DNA of 50,228 nucleotides from an uncultured Eubacteriales bacterium (GTDB lineage: Bacteria; Bacillota; Clostridia; Oscillospirales; QAKW01), in NCBI GenBank assembly GCA_902492505.1, contig CABULU010000006.1:1-50228 (forward strand), written 5' to 3'. Positions 49,965 to 50,228 of the stretch are shown piece after piece. Position 1 is the stretch's first letter. Each line of letters begins with the position of its first letter. A model generated the notes under the pieces. That model saw nothing but the letters and a program-made list of their open reading frames with translations, did no database searches and was not told where the DNA came from. A program made the position numbers and the translations under genes.

Positions 49965-50228
49965 TTATTTTACATTTACAAAATTCTCATGGAATCTTGT
50001 CATCATGGTTGCAACCTGAGCACGTGTAGCAGTGTCAGCCGGAGCAAAGATCTTGGTACCGTCCTTACCGTCCATACCGTCGATAATGCCCGCTCTCTGG
50101 CAGATTACTACTGCGTCCTTAGCGTAATTCTTAATCGAAGCTGCGTCTGCAAAGGTCATCTCGTCAACTTTTGCGTCAAGTGTAATACCGGCATGTTCTG
50201 CATATCTTACAATCATGACACAGATCTG
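49965..50228 (-). CDS. SLH-domain surface protein, C-terminal fragment (5' end outside window)
   Basis: 87 residues are visible and the frame stays open to the window edge. They form most of two SLH modules: VRYAEHAGITLDAKVDEMTF, ADAASIKNYAKDAVVICQRA and GIIDG, then the closing FAPADTATRAQVATMMTRFH. SLH modules bind wall polymers through pyruvylated sugars. What lies N-terminal to them cannot be seen. Confidence 0.88.
   Translation of the reverse strand, partial: QICVMIVRYAEHAGITLDAKVDEMTFADAASIKNYAKDAVVICQRAGIIDGMDGKDGTKIFAPADTATRAQVATMMTRFHENFVNVK

Overview
The window looks like chromosomal DNA of a low-to-mid GC, Gram-positive anaerobe of the class Clostridia (Bacillota), probably an uncultured gut-type member of the Oscillospirales/Christensenellales part of the class. 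The evidence is SLH-domain surface proteins, a SpoVB-type flippase, DUF4364 and DUF3842 proteins, an alpha2-type glycyl-tRNA synthetase, the dgt-dnaG-rpoD cluster, AGGAGG ribosome binding sites and TTGACA/TATAAT promoters. Genus cannot be told from the sequence.

Layout. 1-3694: the end of aconitase, isocitrate dehydrogenase (together making 2-oxoglutarate) and a FAD oxidoreductase. 3691-9380: glyS, then rpmH-rnpA-yidD-yidC-jag-mnmE, the cluster that usually sits beside dnaA/oriC; here glyS takes that place. 9413-14383: a DUF1385 membrane protein, prmC, a secreted SLH phosphodiester glycosidase and DUF3842. 14394-17125: a GH127 beta-L-arabinofuranosidase and a divergent AraC regulator sharing one promoter region. 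17137-18265: a DUF4364 regulator and a membrane-anchored thioredoxin-fold protein without CXXC. 18391-20462: a sugar nucleotidyltransferase overlapping a NahK-like sugar kinase, a likely two-step sugar-nucleotide salvage pair. 20461-25875: an AT-rich lipoprotein, apt, a SpoVB-like flippase, an orphan solute-binding lipoprotein with a small membrane partner, and a small membrane protein. 25878-32119 (minus): tmcAL, an ABC ATPase, a coiled-coil FtsX permease and trkA, tightly packed. 32139-34132: ackA, a YgjP-like metallopeptidase and tRNA-Arg(ACG). 34119-34351 carries a 69-bp direct repeat that includes the tRNA 3' end. 34389-36868: a small Cys-rich membrane protein, a SorE-like dehydrogenase and a divergent DeoR regulator. 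36869-37953: an AT-rich islet with a promoter-hairpin-T-run unit (candidate small RNA), perfect inverted repeats and two ribbon-helix-helix genes. 37963-39117 (minus): rpsF-ssb-rpsR. 39133-41394 (minus): a PfkB sugar kinase coupled to a C-terminally short solute-binding lipoprotein. 41388-44095: a YfcE phosphodiesterase, rlmA, a radical SAM protein and tRNA-Lys(UUU). 44251-49851: dgt-dnaG-rpoD, then an ECF sigma factor with an overlapping membrane anti-sigma candidate. 49965-50228: the end of another SLH protein.

Most of the window is housekeeping. The parts most worth a second look are the tRNA-Arg repeat, the 36925-37878 islet, the matching unusual promoters of the ECF sigma gene and the radical SAM gene, the kinase/nucleotidyltransferase pair, and two intergenic regions where divergent promoters share a -10 or a -35 element.
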